Assembly (NCBI GenBank): GCA_003134375.1
Contig: PLAY01000066.1
Location: 1-35,887, forward strand
Reading direction: 5' to 3'
Source of the DNA: Limisphaerales bacterium
GTDB lineage: Bacteria; Verrucomicrobiota; Verrucomicrobiia; Limisphaerales; UBA11358
DNA: 35,887 nucleotides
Made by a program: the position numbers and the translations under genes
Notes under the pieces: generated by a model
What the model was told of the DNA's origin: nothing
The model's input: the letters and a program-made list of their open reading frames with translations, nothing else
Databases searched by the model: none
Shown here: in pieces, positions 23,141 through 31,071 of the stretch
Position numbering within the stretch: the stretch's first letter is position 1
Layout: each line of letters opens with the position of its first letter

Positions 23141-24493
23141 CTATTTGTTCGCTTCCACTCCGGCGGGAATGAATTGCCCGCCCTGCGCTTTGAACAACTG
23201 AAGATTTACCTTCCGATTGCCTTGGGAGTCAAAGCTCAAAATTCCGGATGCGCCGGCCAGTGAAAAACTGATGAGAAAAGCCTCATGCGCCGGACGAGCG
23301 CCGGTTTGCCTCAAGATGTGGATCAACAACGTCGTCGCGTCGTAAGCCGCCGCCGCTGTTGCGTCCGGTTCATGGCCGAACCGCCCGCTGAAGGCGTTGG
23401 TGAAATGTTGAAAGGCGGTTGCGGCATCCTTTTCCAAAATGGGACCGGGCACCATCAATCCTTCCATGGCGCTGCCCGCCGTTTTCGCAAAATCCGCCGA
23501 GCGCAACCGGCCCGGTCCGGCGAGCGTGCCGGCAAAACCGGCGGCCCGCAGCGCTTTTGCCAGTGTCCCGGCCGTGGCCGGATCCAGCCAGAGCAAAATG
23601 GCGTCGGGATGATTCTTCATGATTTGTTTGCCAAGCCGCGTCGTGTTCGTGAACGACGGGTTCACTTCAATAATTTTCTCGATGGAGCAATTGCTGTTGG
23701 TCGCGGCTTCGTTGAGGTCGCGGGCCGCCTCGCGCCCGGCACGTTCGTCTGGAATCACGGCCACCCAATGGCTCGCATGAATGCCGGTGAACAATGTTTT
23801 GGCCTCCTCGACGGTGCGCGGAACGATACGCGCCATCCAGGGGACGCCCGTCTGGCTGACAGAGGAATCGGCGCTCAAGGTAATCACCGGCACCGCCGTG
23901 CGGCCGGAAACTTGTAACACCAGGTGCGTTGCCGCGCCATCCGGCGGCGCAATCAAACCCATTGCGCCGTCGTCGGTGACCATCCGGGCGGCTTCGACAC
24001 CATCCGCGCCCCATTGGCCGGTGCGTCCGCGAATGATGAGGTGGACGCGCGGTCCGGGAGATTGATTGGCCAGTGCCACGCCGAGCGTTGCGCCGTCGTG
24101 CAGGCTGGCGGCCCCTGGTTCTTCCGGCGGCACGAGCAGGCCGATGACGAGGTTGGTGTTGTCATCAGCAGATGTTTCGCTCGCGTGCAGGAATGCCGTG
24201 CTTGTTATCACGGCGATGACGACAAAGGCAAGACGCGCGCTAAAGCCTGTCTGAAAACTCGTTTTAGCTGCGACGTCTCTAAACGGAGTGCGCCCGTCCC
24301 GGGCGCAGCCATGCGGGTATTGTCGGTACACTCGAAAAATCCACGCCATCCGTCTTGCCAATGTTGCTGCGCCCGGGGACGGACGCACTCCGATGTCGAA
24401 TTTAGGCGCGCGACCAGACACAAAAAAGCGGTGCGGTTCGCTGCGCCCGAGGCAGGCGTGCTCCCCAACTCCGGTTTCCGGGTTGAAAAGCAT
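23141..24493 (-). CDS. Periplasmic binding protein, branched-chain amino acid type (second of two)
   Basis: The frame has 450 residues. After a hydrophobic signal segment (ARLAFVVIAVITSTAFLHAS, about 86-105) it shows the Peripla_BP_6/LivK-type two-lobe fold: VIGLLVPPEEPGAASLHDGA, ALANQSPGP, GLIAPPDGAATH, then PDAILLWLDPATAGTLAKAL and ATAAAAYDATTLLIHILRQ. The ATG at 24493 lies 3 nt after the stop of the upstream binding protein, as expected in an operon. However, the lead to the signal segment is ~85 residues and includes a palindromic element (24271-24398). The ATG at 24349, inside the element loop, gives 402 residues. No start codon lies between the element and the signal segment. No ABC permease or ATPase is present, so it may sense or deliver a ligand to other periplasmic partners. 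Confidence 0.82.
   Translation of the reverse strand: MLFNPETGVGEHACLGRSEPHRFFVSGRAPKFDIGVRPSPGAATLARRMAWIFRVYRQYPHGCARDGRTPFRDVAAKTSFQTGFSARLAFVVIAVITSTAFLHASETSADDNTNLVIGLLVPPEEPGAASLHDGATLGVALANQSPGPRVHLIIRGRTGQWGADGVEAARMVTDDGAMGLIAPPDGAATHLVLQVSGRTAVPVITLSADSSVSQTGVPWMARIVPRTVEEAKTLFTGIHASHWVAVIPDERAGREAARDLNEAATNSNCSIEKIIEVNPSFTNTTRLGKQIMKNHPDAILLWLDPATAGTLAKALRAAGFAGTLAGPGRLRSADFAKTAGSAMEGLMVPGPILEKDAATAFQHFTNAFSGRFGHEPDATAAAAYDATTLLIHILRQTGARPAHEAFLISFSLAGASGILSFDSQGNRKVNLQLFKAQGGQFIPAGVEANK
24271..24398. repeat. CGGAGTGCG palindromic element inside a binding-protein gene
   Basis: The left arm (24271-24312) and the right arm (24365-24398) pair over about 30 bp around CGGAGTGCG(C/T)CCGTCC and CGGGCGCAGC, with a 6-base insertion in the left arm. 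It lies between the start codon and the signal-peptide region of the second binding protein and is read without stops. Confidence 0.75.
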
Positions 24494-24496
24494 GAA

Positions 24497-25885
24497 TTAC
24501 TTCGCGGCGGTTTGGGGCGGCTTTGCTTTCGGCGGTGGAAAGTAATGCCAGCAGCCTTGCCGGTATTCGGCATAAACAATCGGCGCGATGTTGTCCGAGC
24601 GGCCGTCGAAGCGCATGTAACCGCACACCCCGTTGTATTCGTTGATGGCTCTCATCTGATCTTGAATCCGGTAGCGGTTTGGCCCGGCTTTCTTGATCGC
24701 GTCAATGAGCATTTGCGCGCCGTCATAGGCATAACCGGCGTAAATGTCCGGTTTCATGCCGTAACGTTTTTGAAAACGCGCGACGAAATTCGTCCATGAC
24801 GGATCGGTTTTTTCCGGATCGAAAGGATAGGCGGCCGTTGTGCCTTCCGCCACCGCCGGACCAGCGAGCTTGACGAAGTCCGGGTCCACGAGCCGGTCGA
24901 AGCCATAGAACGCGGCCTTCACGCCCGCCGCCCGCAATTGGGCCGCAGCCGGACCGGTTTCGGCGGGATTGCCCCAGAAGACCACGGCTTCCGGATTCGC
25001 CTGTTTGATGACGGCCACCTGCGTGTCGAACGTGCGGTCGCCGTCCTTGAAATTGATTTCCTGCAACACGGGATGGCCGAGCCGGCGCACGGCATCCACG
25101 AACGGCCGGACGCCCATGCGGCCCGGACGGCTGTTGCCGCGGAACACGACGATTTTGGTCAGGCCGCGTTCCTCCACCATCAGCCGGGCAAGCAGATAAC
25201 CCTGCTGGCGGTTGTCGGGAAAATCGCGCAACAGCCAGGGAATTTGCGTTTCGGTCAGCGACGGGTCGGGATCGGAACAGTTGACCATGAACATCTCGGT
25301 CTTCAACACCGTGCGCAGCGCGACGTGCGTGGCGTCGCCGTCAATCGTACCGATGAACGCCAGCGCGTTGGTGTCGGCGAATTCGATGGCGATGTTCGCG
25401 GCGCTGCCCCACTGCGGCGAGTCAGCCTTTTCGATAAGCTCAAACGGCAGTTCGCCGGGCAGGCGCGCGGCGTTGGCTTCTTCGATCGCCAGCATCACGC
25501 CCTTCTTGCTCATCTCGCCCCGGACCGCTTCCGGGCCGTAAGGCGGCGGACTGAGCAGCCCGACCCGGAGTGTTTTCAGGTCGGGTGGAGCAGGATAATC
25601 ACGGCCCGGCCCGTAGAATGGCAGCCGGGTGAGCCAGTAACGGTAGTAAGGTTCAATATTGCGGTAGGGCAGCATTTCCTCCGGCACGTTTCCGTAGAAG
25701 GGATAGTTGCCTCCATAGAAAGGATAGTCGCCCTCCGATTTTTGCGCGGGCCGCGTGCCCGGCGGCAGGACCGGTTCGGCGATGAAGTTGGTGCTGGGAG
25801 TGGTGTCCTCCTTTTCTTCGTAGGCGCACCAGCCGGCCGGCGCGAGGACCAGCAGACCGGTCAAAACCAGGAATAGTTTTTTCAT
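24497..25885 (-). CDS. Periplasmic binding protein, branched-chain amino acid type (first of two)
   Basis: The 462-residue protein starts with a Sec signal peptide (MKKLFLVLTGLLVLAPAGWC, cleavage near residue 21). An unusual linker follows with a tandem YPFYGGN/YPFYGN motif and many Tyr and Pro residues (to about 95). The Peripla_BP_6/LivK-type core begins at TLRVGLLSPPPYGPEAV and contains KGVMLAIEEANAARLPG, TNALAFIGTIDGDATH, LTKIVVFRGNSRPGRMGV, EAVVFWGNPAETGPAAAQL and DIYAGYAYDGAQMLIDAIKK. The ribosome binding site TAGGAGGTG lies just before the ATG. The gene is 8 nt downstream of the RidA-like gene and 3 nt upstream of the second binding protein. The absence of transporter genes suggests a sensor or scavenger role linked to the redox proteins of the operon; the ligand cannot be inferred. 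Confidence 0.92.
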   Translation of the reverse strand: MKKLFLVLTGLLVLAPAGWCAYEEKEDTTPSTNFIAEPVLPPGTRPAQKSEGDYPFYGGNYPFYGNVPEEMLPYRNIEPYYRYWLTRLPFYGPGRDYPAPPDLKTLRVGLLSPPPYGPEAVRGEMSKKGVMLAIEEANAARLPGELPFELIEKADSPQWGSAANIAIEFADTNALAFIGTIDGDATHVALRTVLKTEMFMVNCSDPDPSLTETQIPWLLRDFPDNRQQGYLLARLMVEERGLTKIVVFRGNSRPGRMGVRPFVDAVRRLGHPVLQEINFKDGDRTFDTQVAVIKQANPEAVVFWGNPAETGPAAAQLRAAGVKAAFYGFDRLVDPDFVKLAGPAVAEGTTAAYPFDPEKTDPSWTNFVARFQKRYGMKPDIYAGYAYDGAQMLIDAIKKAGPNRYRIQDQMRAINEYNGVCGYMRFDGRSDNIAPIVYAEYRQGCWHYFPPPKAKPPQTAAK

Positions 25886-25893
25886 GGCACCTC

Positions 25894-26475
25894 CTACTTT
25901 ATGAGAATGGCAATAGCTTCGATCTCCACCAGCAAATCACTCCGGCAAATCCGCGCCTGGATGCCGGTGCTGGCCGGGAACGGGTTCAGCCCCAGCGCGT
26001 GGAAAAACTCGTTGCGGATGGAGTTGAATTCGCCGTAGTCGCGCTCGATGTCGCGGATGTAGCAGGTGGTGCGAACCATGTCGTGCCAGGTGGCGCCCTC
26101 GCTGGCGAGCAACCCGGTGAGGTTGTGGTACGTGCGCCAGAGCTGGGCGCGGAAATCGCCGGGGTAAAGCGTCTCGCCGTTCGGACCGACGCTGGCGGTG
26201 CCGCTGAAGAGCAGATGCGTGATGCCGCCGGGCAGGTCCACGCGCAGGCCGCGCACGAAGGCCGCGCCGTAGTCCGCCGCTTCGTTCAAGACTTTCGGCT
26301 CGGTGATGGCCTTTTTGCTGACCACTTTCCTGCCTTTCGGCAATTGTTTGATGATGCCGCGGGGCGCGGGTTCGCTCGCGGGCAAACCGAGCGCGCGCCG
26401 CTCGATTTTTTCCGAGTCGGAATAGTTGATGATGCGATCTGCCTGACTGCCAGGAATGATGAAGTTTGTTTTCAT
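25894..26475 (-). CDS. RidA/YjgF family protein with N-terminal extension
   Basis: RidA-family enzymes hydrolyse reactive enamines/imines, and some relatives act on other small carbonyl compounds. The C-terminal ~125 residues fit: GGITHLLFSGTASVGPNGET, FRAQLWRTYHNLTGLLASEG, DMVRTTCYIRDIERDYGEFN and the end GIQARICRSDLLVEIEAIA, where R175 matches the conserved substrate-binding arginine. The protein has 193 residues against about 130 in the family; the extra ~60 N-terminal residues (Lys/Arg/Pro-rich, KQLPKGRKVVSKKAITEPK) are not recognised and carry no signal peptide. AAAGGTC precedes the ATG. It is the only apparently cytoplasmic product in an operon of exported proteins, between the Reg_prop gene (32 bp) and a binding protein (8 bp). 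Confidence 0.9.
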   Translation of the reverse strand: MKTNFIIPGSQADRIINYSDSEKIERRALGLPASEPAPRGIIKQLPKGRKVVSKKAITEPKVLNEAADYGAAFVRGLRVDLPGGITHLLFSGTASVGPNGETLYPGDFRAQLWRTYHNLTGLLASEGATWHDMVRTTCYIRDIERDYGEFNSIRNEFFHALGLNPFPASTGIQARICRSDLLVEIEAIAILIK

Positions 26476-26507
26476 AATATTTGGTGACCTTTCTTAAATG
26501 TTGGTTG

Positions 26508-27650
26508 TTATTTGGCGTCCGCGACTTTGGTTGGTTTTGGCGGGGCCGCGAAAATCGCGTGCGACAGGCCGTCGGAGGTGGCGAACCAGGCTTCCTGGTC
26601 ATCCACCCAGATGCCGAGGACGAAATCATTCGGGAGTTTGGTGGACATCGTCCGCGTCTCGACGGGCCGGCCCGGACGCGCGATTTCGACGATGCCTTCG
26701 CCCTTTTCATTGGTGCGATAAGTGGCCCAGGTGTTGCCATCGGTCACGGAAATGCCGCGGTCGGTGCCCACCCAGGCGACGCGGCCATGGGGCCAGATGA
26801 AGTTGACGAAATTGGAAATGAGCGGTGATTTCTTCTCCTGCCACGTGCGCCAGCGCGAGCCGTCGTAGCGCGACATGCCGAAATACGTTCCCTGCCAGAG
26901 AATGTCGTCCTCCCAGGCAATCCAGGAGGTGATGTCGGAAACCGGGCCGGCGTCATGCACAAGTTCGTAATGAAAATCACGGTCCGGATCGCGGTGTTCC
27001 TTGAAAATCTTGTTGGACAGCTCGTATTCGAGAATGCCGCCGCCCCAAACGCCCACGAAAATGCGGTCTTTCGCGCCTTTCACCGCATACACCCACGGTT
27101 CATGCATGACGGTGTTGCTTTGGTCGTAAATGGCCCATTCGCCAGTCTTGAGATTCAACGACCCCAGGCCTGCGGCGGTGGCCACCCAGAGCGTGTCGTC
27201 CATGATGTCCAGGCCATAAATCACGTTGTTCGGCAGCCCGCTGGTGGTTTGCAGGTAGGTGGTGATGTGTCCGGCGCTGTAGCGGTTCAACCCGCGCATG
27301 GTGCCGATCCACATGTCGCCGGTGCGCTTGTCTTCCACCATGCACAAAACCATCTTGTGGCTCAGGCCGTCCTCGACGCCGATCCGGCGGAATTTCCCGT
27401 CCTCGCGCACCAGCGCTCCGTTGTAGGTGCCCACCCAAAGTTTGCCGTCGCTGGCGCGTAACACGCAGTGGGCCTTGTGCGTGGGCAATCCGTCCTTTAT
27501 CTGGAAGTTTTCAAACCGGTCAATCAACGGGAACGGCAGGGGCAGATCGTTCGTCGCCGTTTCCGCGGCACGGACGCCGGTCGCGCCGGCAAGGGAAAAC
27601 AGCAACACCATTCCCGCCGCGAGCGTCAGAGAATTTAACGTGGTTTTCAT
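26508..27650 (-). CDS. Exported Reg_prop beta-propeller protein
   Basis: The 380-residue protein has a Sec signal peptide (LTLAAGMVLLFSLAGATGVRA, cleavage near 29). Repeats typical of the two-component regulator propeller family follow: DGLPTHKAHCVLRASDGKLW, VGTYNGALVREDGKF, EDGLSHKMVLCMVE, DMWIGTMRGLNRYS, SGLPNNVIYGLDI, LWVATAAGLGSLN, DILWQGTYFGMSRYDGS, AWVGTDRGISVTDGNTW and AWFATSDGLSHA. Such propellers usually form the periplasmic sensor of hybrid kinases, but here nothing follows: no membrane segment, kinase or output domain, so it is a free or peripheral periplasmic protein. AAAGGAATG supports the start. It lies 18 bp after the propeller/triheme gene. Confidence 0.9.
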   Translation of the reverse strand: MKTTLNSLTLAAGMVLLFSLAGATGVRAAETATNDLPLPFPLIDRFENFQIKDGLPTHKAHCVLRASDGKLWVGTYNGALVREDGKFRRIGVEDGLSHKMVLCMVEDKRTGDMWIGTMRGLNRYSAGHITTYLQTTSGLPNNVIYGLDIMDDTLWVATAAGLGSLNLKTGEWAIYDQSNTVMHEPWVYAVKGAKDRIFVGVWGGGILEYELSNKIFKEHRDPDRDFHYELVHDAGPVSDITSWIAWEDDILWQGTYFGMSRYDGSRWRTWQEKKSPLISNFVNFIWPHGRVAWVGTDRGISVTDGNTWATYRTNEKGEGIVEIARPGRPVETRTMSTKLPNDFVLGIWVDDQEAWFATSDGLSHAIFAAPPKPTKVADAK

Positions 27651-27668
27651 GGTTGCATTCCTTTCGGT

Positions 27669-29621
27669 TCAGAGGGTTTTCAGATAATCAACCAAATCGT
27701 TGAGCTGGATTTTGTTCATGTAACTGCTCACGCCGTGCTGGTCGTTCGGGTTGTAAATGGTCCAGAGTTCCTCCAGCGATTGTGCCCGGCCGTCATGGAG
27801 ATACGGCGCGCTGGCGGCGACGCCCAGCAAATGCGGCGTGTCGAACATCCCTCCGGTACCCACGTCAAACGACAGCCGCACCGAGTAAAGCGGCGGGCGA
27901 TGACAGGTCGAGCACCGGCGCTCGTGCGGAATCTCCTGGCCGCCCGGGGTCTTGGTGGCGAAGAAAATCGCCTTCCCGCGCTCCTGCGACGGCGTCAGGG
28001 TGCCGTCCGCGCTCCGGGTGGCGACACGGTGCGGCGGCAGCGATTTGATGTACGTCGTCAGATCCAGCAGCTCCTTTTGCGGAATCGGGTCGGTGCGCAT
28101 CAGCACCCGGGCGAAACGCGGGCCGCACTGCACTTCGAGGGTGGGATTTTTCCCGTTCCACTTGAACGGCTCGGTGCCGGCCACGCCCATCAGGCTGCGG
28201 TTGTCGAGCAGGTTGTCGCCAATGCCGCTCGTGTCAAAATCATAACTGAGGCCGTCCACATGGCCATCAGGATGGCAGGAGCGGCAGGAAAATTGATTCT
28301 GGAAGGTGAAACCCGCCTTCGTGAAAACCTTTTCGCCGCGGCGAATCGGATCATTCAATCCACCGTCGCCCAGCACAATCCGGCCCTGCGCGGCCACGCT
28401 TTTCGCGTCCACCACGAGGATGCTGTCCGCCAGCCGTTCCGCGACGAACAGCGTGCCGCCGTCAGGGCTGAGCGCCAGTTGTTTGGGATTGCGTTCGGTG
28501 GGAATGCGGGCTGTCACGTATTCGGGTGCAAGTGACATGTCGTAAACCGCCTCCCGTTTCGCCGCCGGGTCCGCTTTTTCCAGCCAGCCGGCCAGCCGTT
28601 CCAAATCCACCACGGTGACCACGTCACCGCCGCCGGACGCAACAAAGGCGCGCCGGCCAGCCGGGTCCACCACGATGCCCGACGGGTCGGCGAAATAATT
28701 GTTCGCCTCATCGAGCGGCATCTGGATGACGTTGCCGGTTTTGATGTCGGTGACCGCCAGTCCGCTCGACATCACCCAGCCGTTAGCGACCTGCGTAATC
28801 GGGACGAGATTGCGCACCTTGACCAGCGGCGCCAGCATCCAAGGACGCGACGGCACGGCGCAGATGCCTTCGGATTGATGCGCCGAGTCCAATGTTTCGC
28901 GCCGCGCCGTGCGCGCCGTCATCGGATCAATCTCGGTGATTTCCGACGCGGGAATGGTATGGCCCGTGGCCAGGCTAACCAGGCGGTTGGCGATAAACGC
29001 CCGCGTTCCGTCCGGTGTGATGGCCACGGCAAACGGGTCGCGACCCGCCGAGGGCCGGCCCAATTCCTGCAACGGCGAAACGGAGAGGACGGAAATGTCG
29101 TCCGACATGGAGTTGGCCACCACGAGGCGGTCACCAGCGGCCGTGCGGCAAAAGGCCACGGCCACCGGAGCCATGCCCACCGGCACGGACCCGGTTTCGC
29201 TCAAGGTTTGCGTGTCCAGCACCGCCAGCCGGTCTCCGTCCCGGCAGGTGACGAAGAGATTTTTCCCCGCCGCGTCCAGGGCCAGTCCAAACGGACGGCC
29301 CGCCACTTTGGCCCGGCGCAGAACCTGCCGCGAGGCCGTGTCCGCCTCGGCCACTTCGTCGCGGTCGTCGAGGGCGATGTAAATTTTCTTGCCGTCCGGC
29401 GAGACCGCGAGCCCGGCGGGCGCGTCGTGATGCGGCCGGGGCTGGGCCCAGCGCAACCGGTCGGTGGAAACGAGGTGACAGTTGAAACAGGTCACTTTCG
29501 CAAGGTTCTTCTGATGGGACATGCGCAGCATGTGATCAGTCCAATAATTCTGCCGGAGCCAGAGCGCCACGCCGGCGAGGCCCGTCAGAACCAATAGAAT
29601 GACCAGGACGCGTTTTTTCAT
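27669..29621 (-). CDS. YVTN-type beta-propeller/triheme cytochrome c protein
   Basis: From the ATG at 29621 the protein has 650 residues. An N-terminal anchor (RVLVILLVLTGLAGVALWL, about 4-22) is followed by a first heme site CFNCH at 45-49. A beta-propeller follows (about 65-430) with repeats such as LAVSPDGKKIYIALDDRDEV, VAITPDGTRAFIANRL and LALSPDGGTLFVAERLADS. The C-terminal region resembles di-heme cytochrome c peroxidase/MauG-type proteins, with CRSCH at 446-450 and CSTCH at 570-574, then FDTPHLLGVAASAPYLHDGR, which matches the MauG/peroxidase end. It may oxidise or reduce a periplasmic partner or substrate. The start overlaps the stop of the upstream gene by one base (TGATG), so translation is coupled. 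The frame extends to 29771 but that part overlaps the neighbour. Confidence 0.93.
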   Translation of the reverse strand: MKKRVLVILLVLTGLAGVALWLRQNYWTDHMLRMSHQKNLAKVTCFNCHLVSTDRLRWAQPRPHHDAPAGLAVSPDGKKIYIALDDRDEVAEADTASRQVLRRAKVAGRPFGLALDAAGKNLFVTCRDGDRLAVLDTQTLSETGSVPVGMAPVAVAFCRTAAGDRLVVANSMSDDISVLSVSPLQELGRPSAGRDPFAVAITPDGTRAFIANRLVSLATGHTIPASEITEIDPMTARTARRETLDSAHQSEGICAVPSRPWMLAPLVKVRNLVPITQVANGWVMSSGLAVTDIKTGNVIQMPLDEANNYFADPSGIVVDPAGRRAFVASGGGDVVTVVDLERLAGWLEKADPAAKREAVYDMSLAPEYVTARIPTERNPKQLALSPDGGTLFVAERLADSILVVDAKSVAAQGRIVLGDGGLNDPIRRGEKVFTKAGFTFQNQFSCRSCHPDGHVDGLSYDFDTSGIGDNLLDNRSLMGVAGTEPFKWNGKNPTLEVQCGPRFARVLMRTDPIPQKELLDLTTYIKSLPPHRVATRSADGTLTPSQERGKAIFFATKTPGGQEIPHERRCSTCHRPPLYSVRLSFDVGTGGMFDTPHLLGVAASAPYLHDGRAQSLEELWTIYNPNDQHGVSSYMNKIQLNDLVDYLKTL

Positions 29622-31069
29622 CAGTTGGATTTGGGGGGGGTTGGCTCCGCATTTTTCAGCCCGAGACTCGTTATGGGGACGCTCACGGCCAGGGGACGGT
29701 GATTGTGCGGCGCGCGGTTGTGCGGTTCGTGGCAGCCGATGCAGGAACGGTTCTCGGCCGGCCGCACCCAAATCATCGGCGCTTCCCGCCGCAGGACCTG
29801 GCCATTTTCATCGAGCGCCTCGAAACCGATCGGCATGTCCGCCGGCACTTCCGCCAGAAACGAACCATCCGCCTGCACCGGCACCTCGCCGAGCGCGCAA
29901 ACGTTTCCCGGCGACGTTTGCGCCAGCACGCGGACATGGGTTGCCAGGGGCGTTGTTCCGTCCGCCGGGTCGTTGGAAAAATTCGCGTTCAGACAAAGAA
30001 TTTTTCCGGTGGATTTCGTGAGGTCCATGGTTGAAAGCCGTCCCATGGGCTGGCGGTGCGGAGACACTTCGACCGCCTCGCAATTATTCCAGGCCGGATC
30101 AGCCAGAAGCGGTGTGCCCAGCCCGGTCGCGGTGGAGTTGACGCGGAACAGCGCCAGAGAAGCCTTGGCACCCGATGAATTTTCGGCGCACACCAGCAAA
30201 TCACCATTGCTTGCGGCCTCCACCGAACTGACGCGCGCCGTCACACCGGGAAACAGCGGTGCGCGGCTTTGAAACGGCCTGGCCATGCGGACAAATTCCG
30301 CCGCACTGGAGCCGGATTGTGAAATCAGAAAGGCGACGCGGCCATCGGCGAGCAGTCGGGGCTGCTGGATGCTGGAGGCAGAATCTTCCGGGCTGGCGAA
30401 GGCGGTGATTTCCGTACCGTCGTTGTTGACTGTGAACAGCGCCGGGCCGGAAGCGGAGTTGGATGACTCCGGCGGTTGCGTTGAGACAAACAGGATTCTT
30501 CCGTCGGCAAGCATGGTCGGCTCGGTGATGCTGCGGGAGCTGAAAGTCAACTGGCGTGGCTGGCCGCCGGGCGATTGAACATAAAGCGCGGACGGTGGCT
30601 GGCTGTAATTGGGCCCGCCGATTTTTGGCACCGGTGAAGCGAAGACCAGGCTCCCGTTCGGAAGCAGCGTCGGGCTCATCGCGCCGCCAGGCATCGCGGT
30701 CAGCATTTGAGGACGTCCACCCGCCAAATCTTCCTGATAAATTTGCCAGTCGCCCGCAGCGCTGGCTTTGCCCGCAAAGAAAACACGCTGGCCGTCATAG
30801 GAAATTACCGGATTACCGGCGGCGGCCAGACCTTCCGAAAGCACTTGAACGCGTCCGGAACCAGGCGGCGCCTCCATCAGCACGACGCGGCTGCCAGGCG
30901 GATAACGCGAATCCAGAATGTCCGATGCCGGAGTCGCGGCGGCGGTCGCTGACGATTGCGTCAGAACCAGCGCGCCGGTGGGCGGCACGGGTTTGCGGCA
31001 ACCGGCGCCAGCCAGCAAAACGAGGCTGGCGGCAATAACGGAAATTTGAAAATGCCTGGCCACGTTCAC
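29621..31069 (-). CDS. Propeller lipoprotein with one C-terminal heme site
   Basis: The GTG at 31069, 2 nt after the upstream stop, gives 482 residues; the frame is open to 31156 but that overlaps the upstream gene. A lipoprotein signal is clear (SVIAASLVLLAGAGC, lipobox LAGAGC). PD40/TolB-type propeller repeats follow: NPVISYDGQRVFFAGKAS, MSPTLLPNGSLVFASP, EPTMLADGRILFVSTQP and QPRLLADGRVAFLIS. Near the end lies CIGCH (443-447) followed by EPHNRAPHN. The arrangement, a propeller ending in one CXXCH followed by His-rich sequence, recalls HzsA-like proteins of planctomycetes and verrucomicrobia, but only in outline. It is translationally coupled to the next gene (TGATG). Likely an outer-membrane or periplasmic electron-transfer or binding protein. 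Confidence 0.85.
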   Translation of the reverse strand: MNVARHFQISVIAASLVLLAGAGCRKPVPPTGALVLTQSSATAAATPASDILDSRYPPGSRVVLMEAPPGSGRVQVLSEGLAAAGNPVISYDGQRVFFAGKASAAGDWQIYQEDLAGGRPQMLTAMPGGAMSPTLLPNGSLVFASPVPKIGGPNYSQPPSALYVQSPGGQPRQLTFSSRSITEPTMLADGRILFVSTQPPESSNSASGPALFTVNNDGTEITAFASPEDSASSIQQPRLLADGRVAFLISQSGSSAAEFVRMARPFQSRAPLFPGVTARVSSVEAASNGDLLVCAENSSGAKASLALFRVNSTATGLGTPLLADPAWNNCEAVEVSPHRQPMGRLSTMDLTKSTGKILCLNANFSNDPADGTTPLATHVRVLAQTSPGNVCALGEVPVQADGSFLAEVPADMPIGFEALDENGQVLRREAPMIWVRPAENRSCIGCHEPHNRAPHNHRPLAVSVPITSLGLKNAEPTPPKSN

Positions 31070-31071
31070 GT

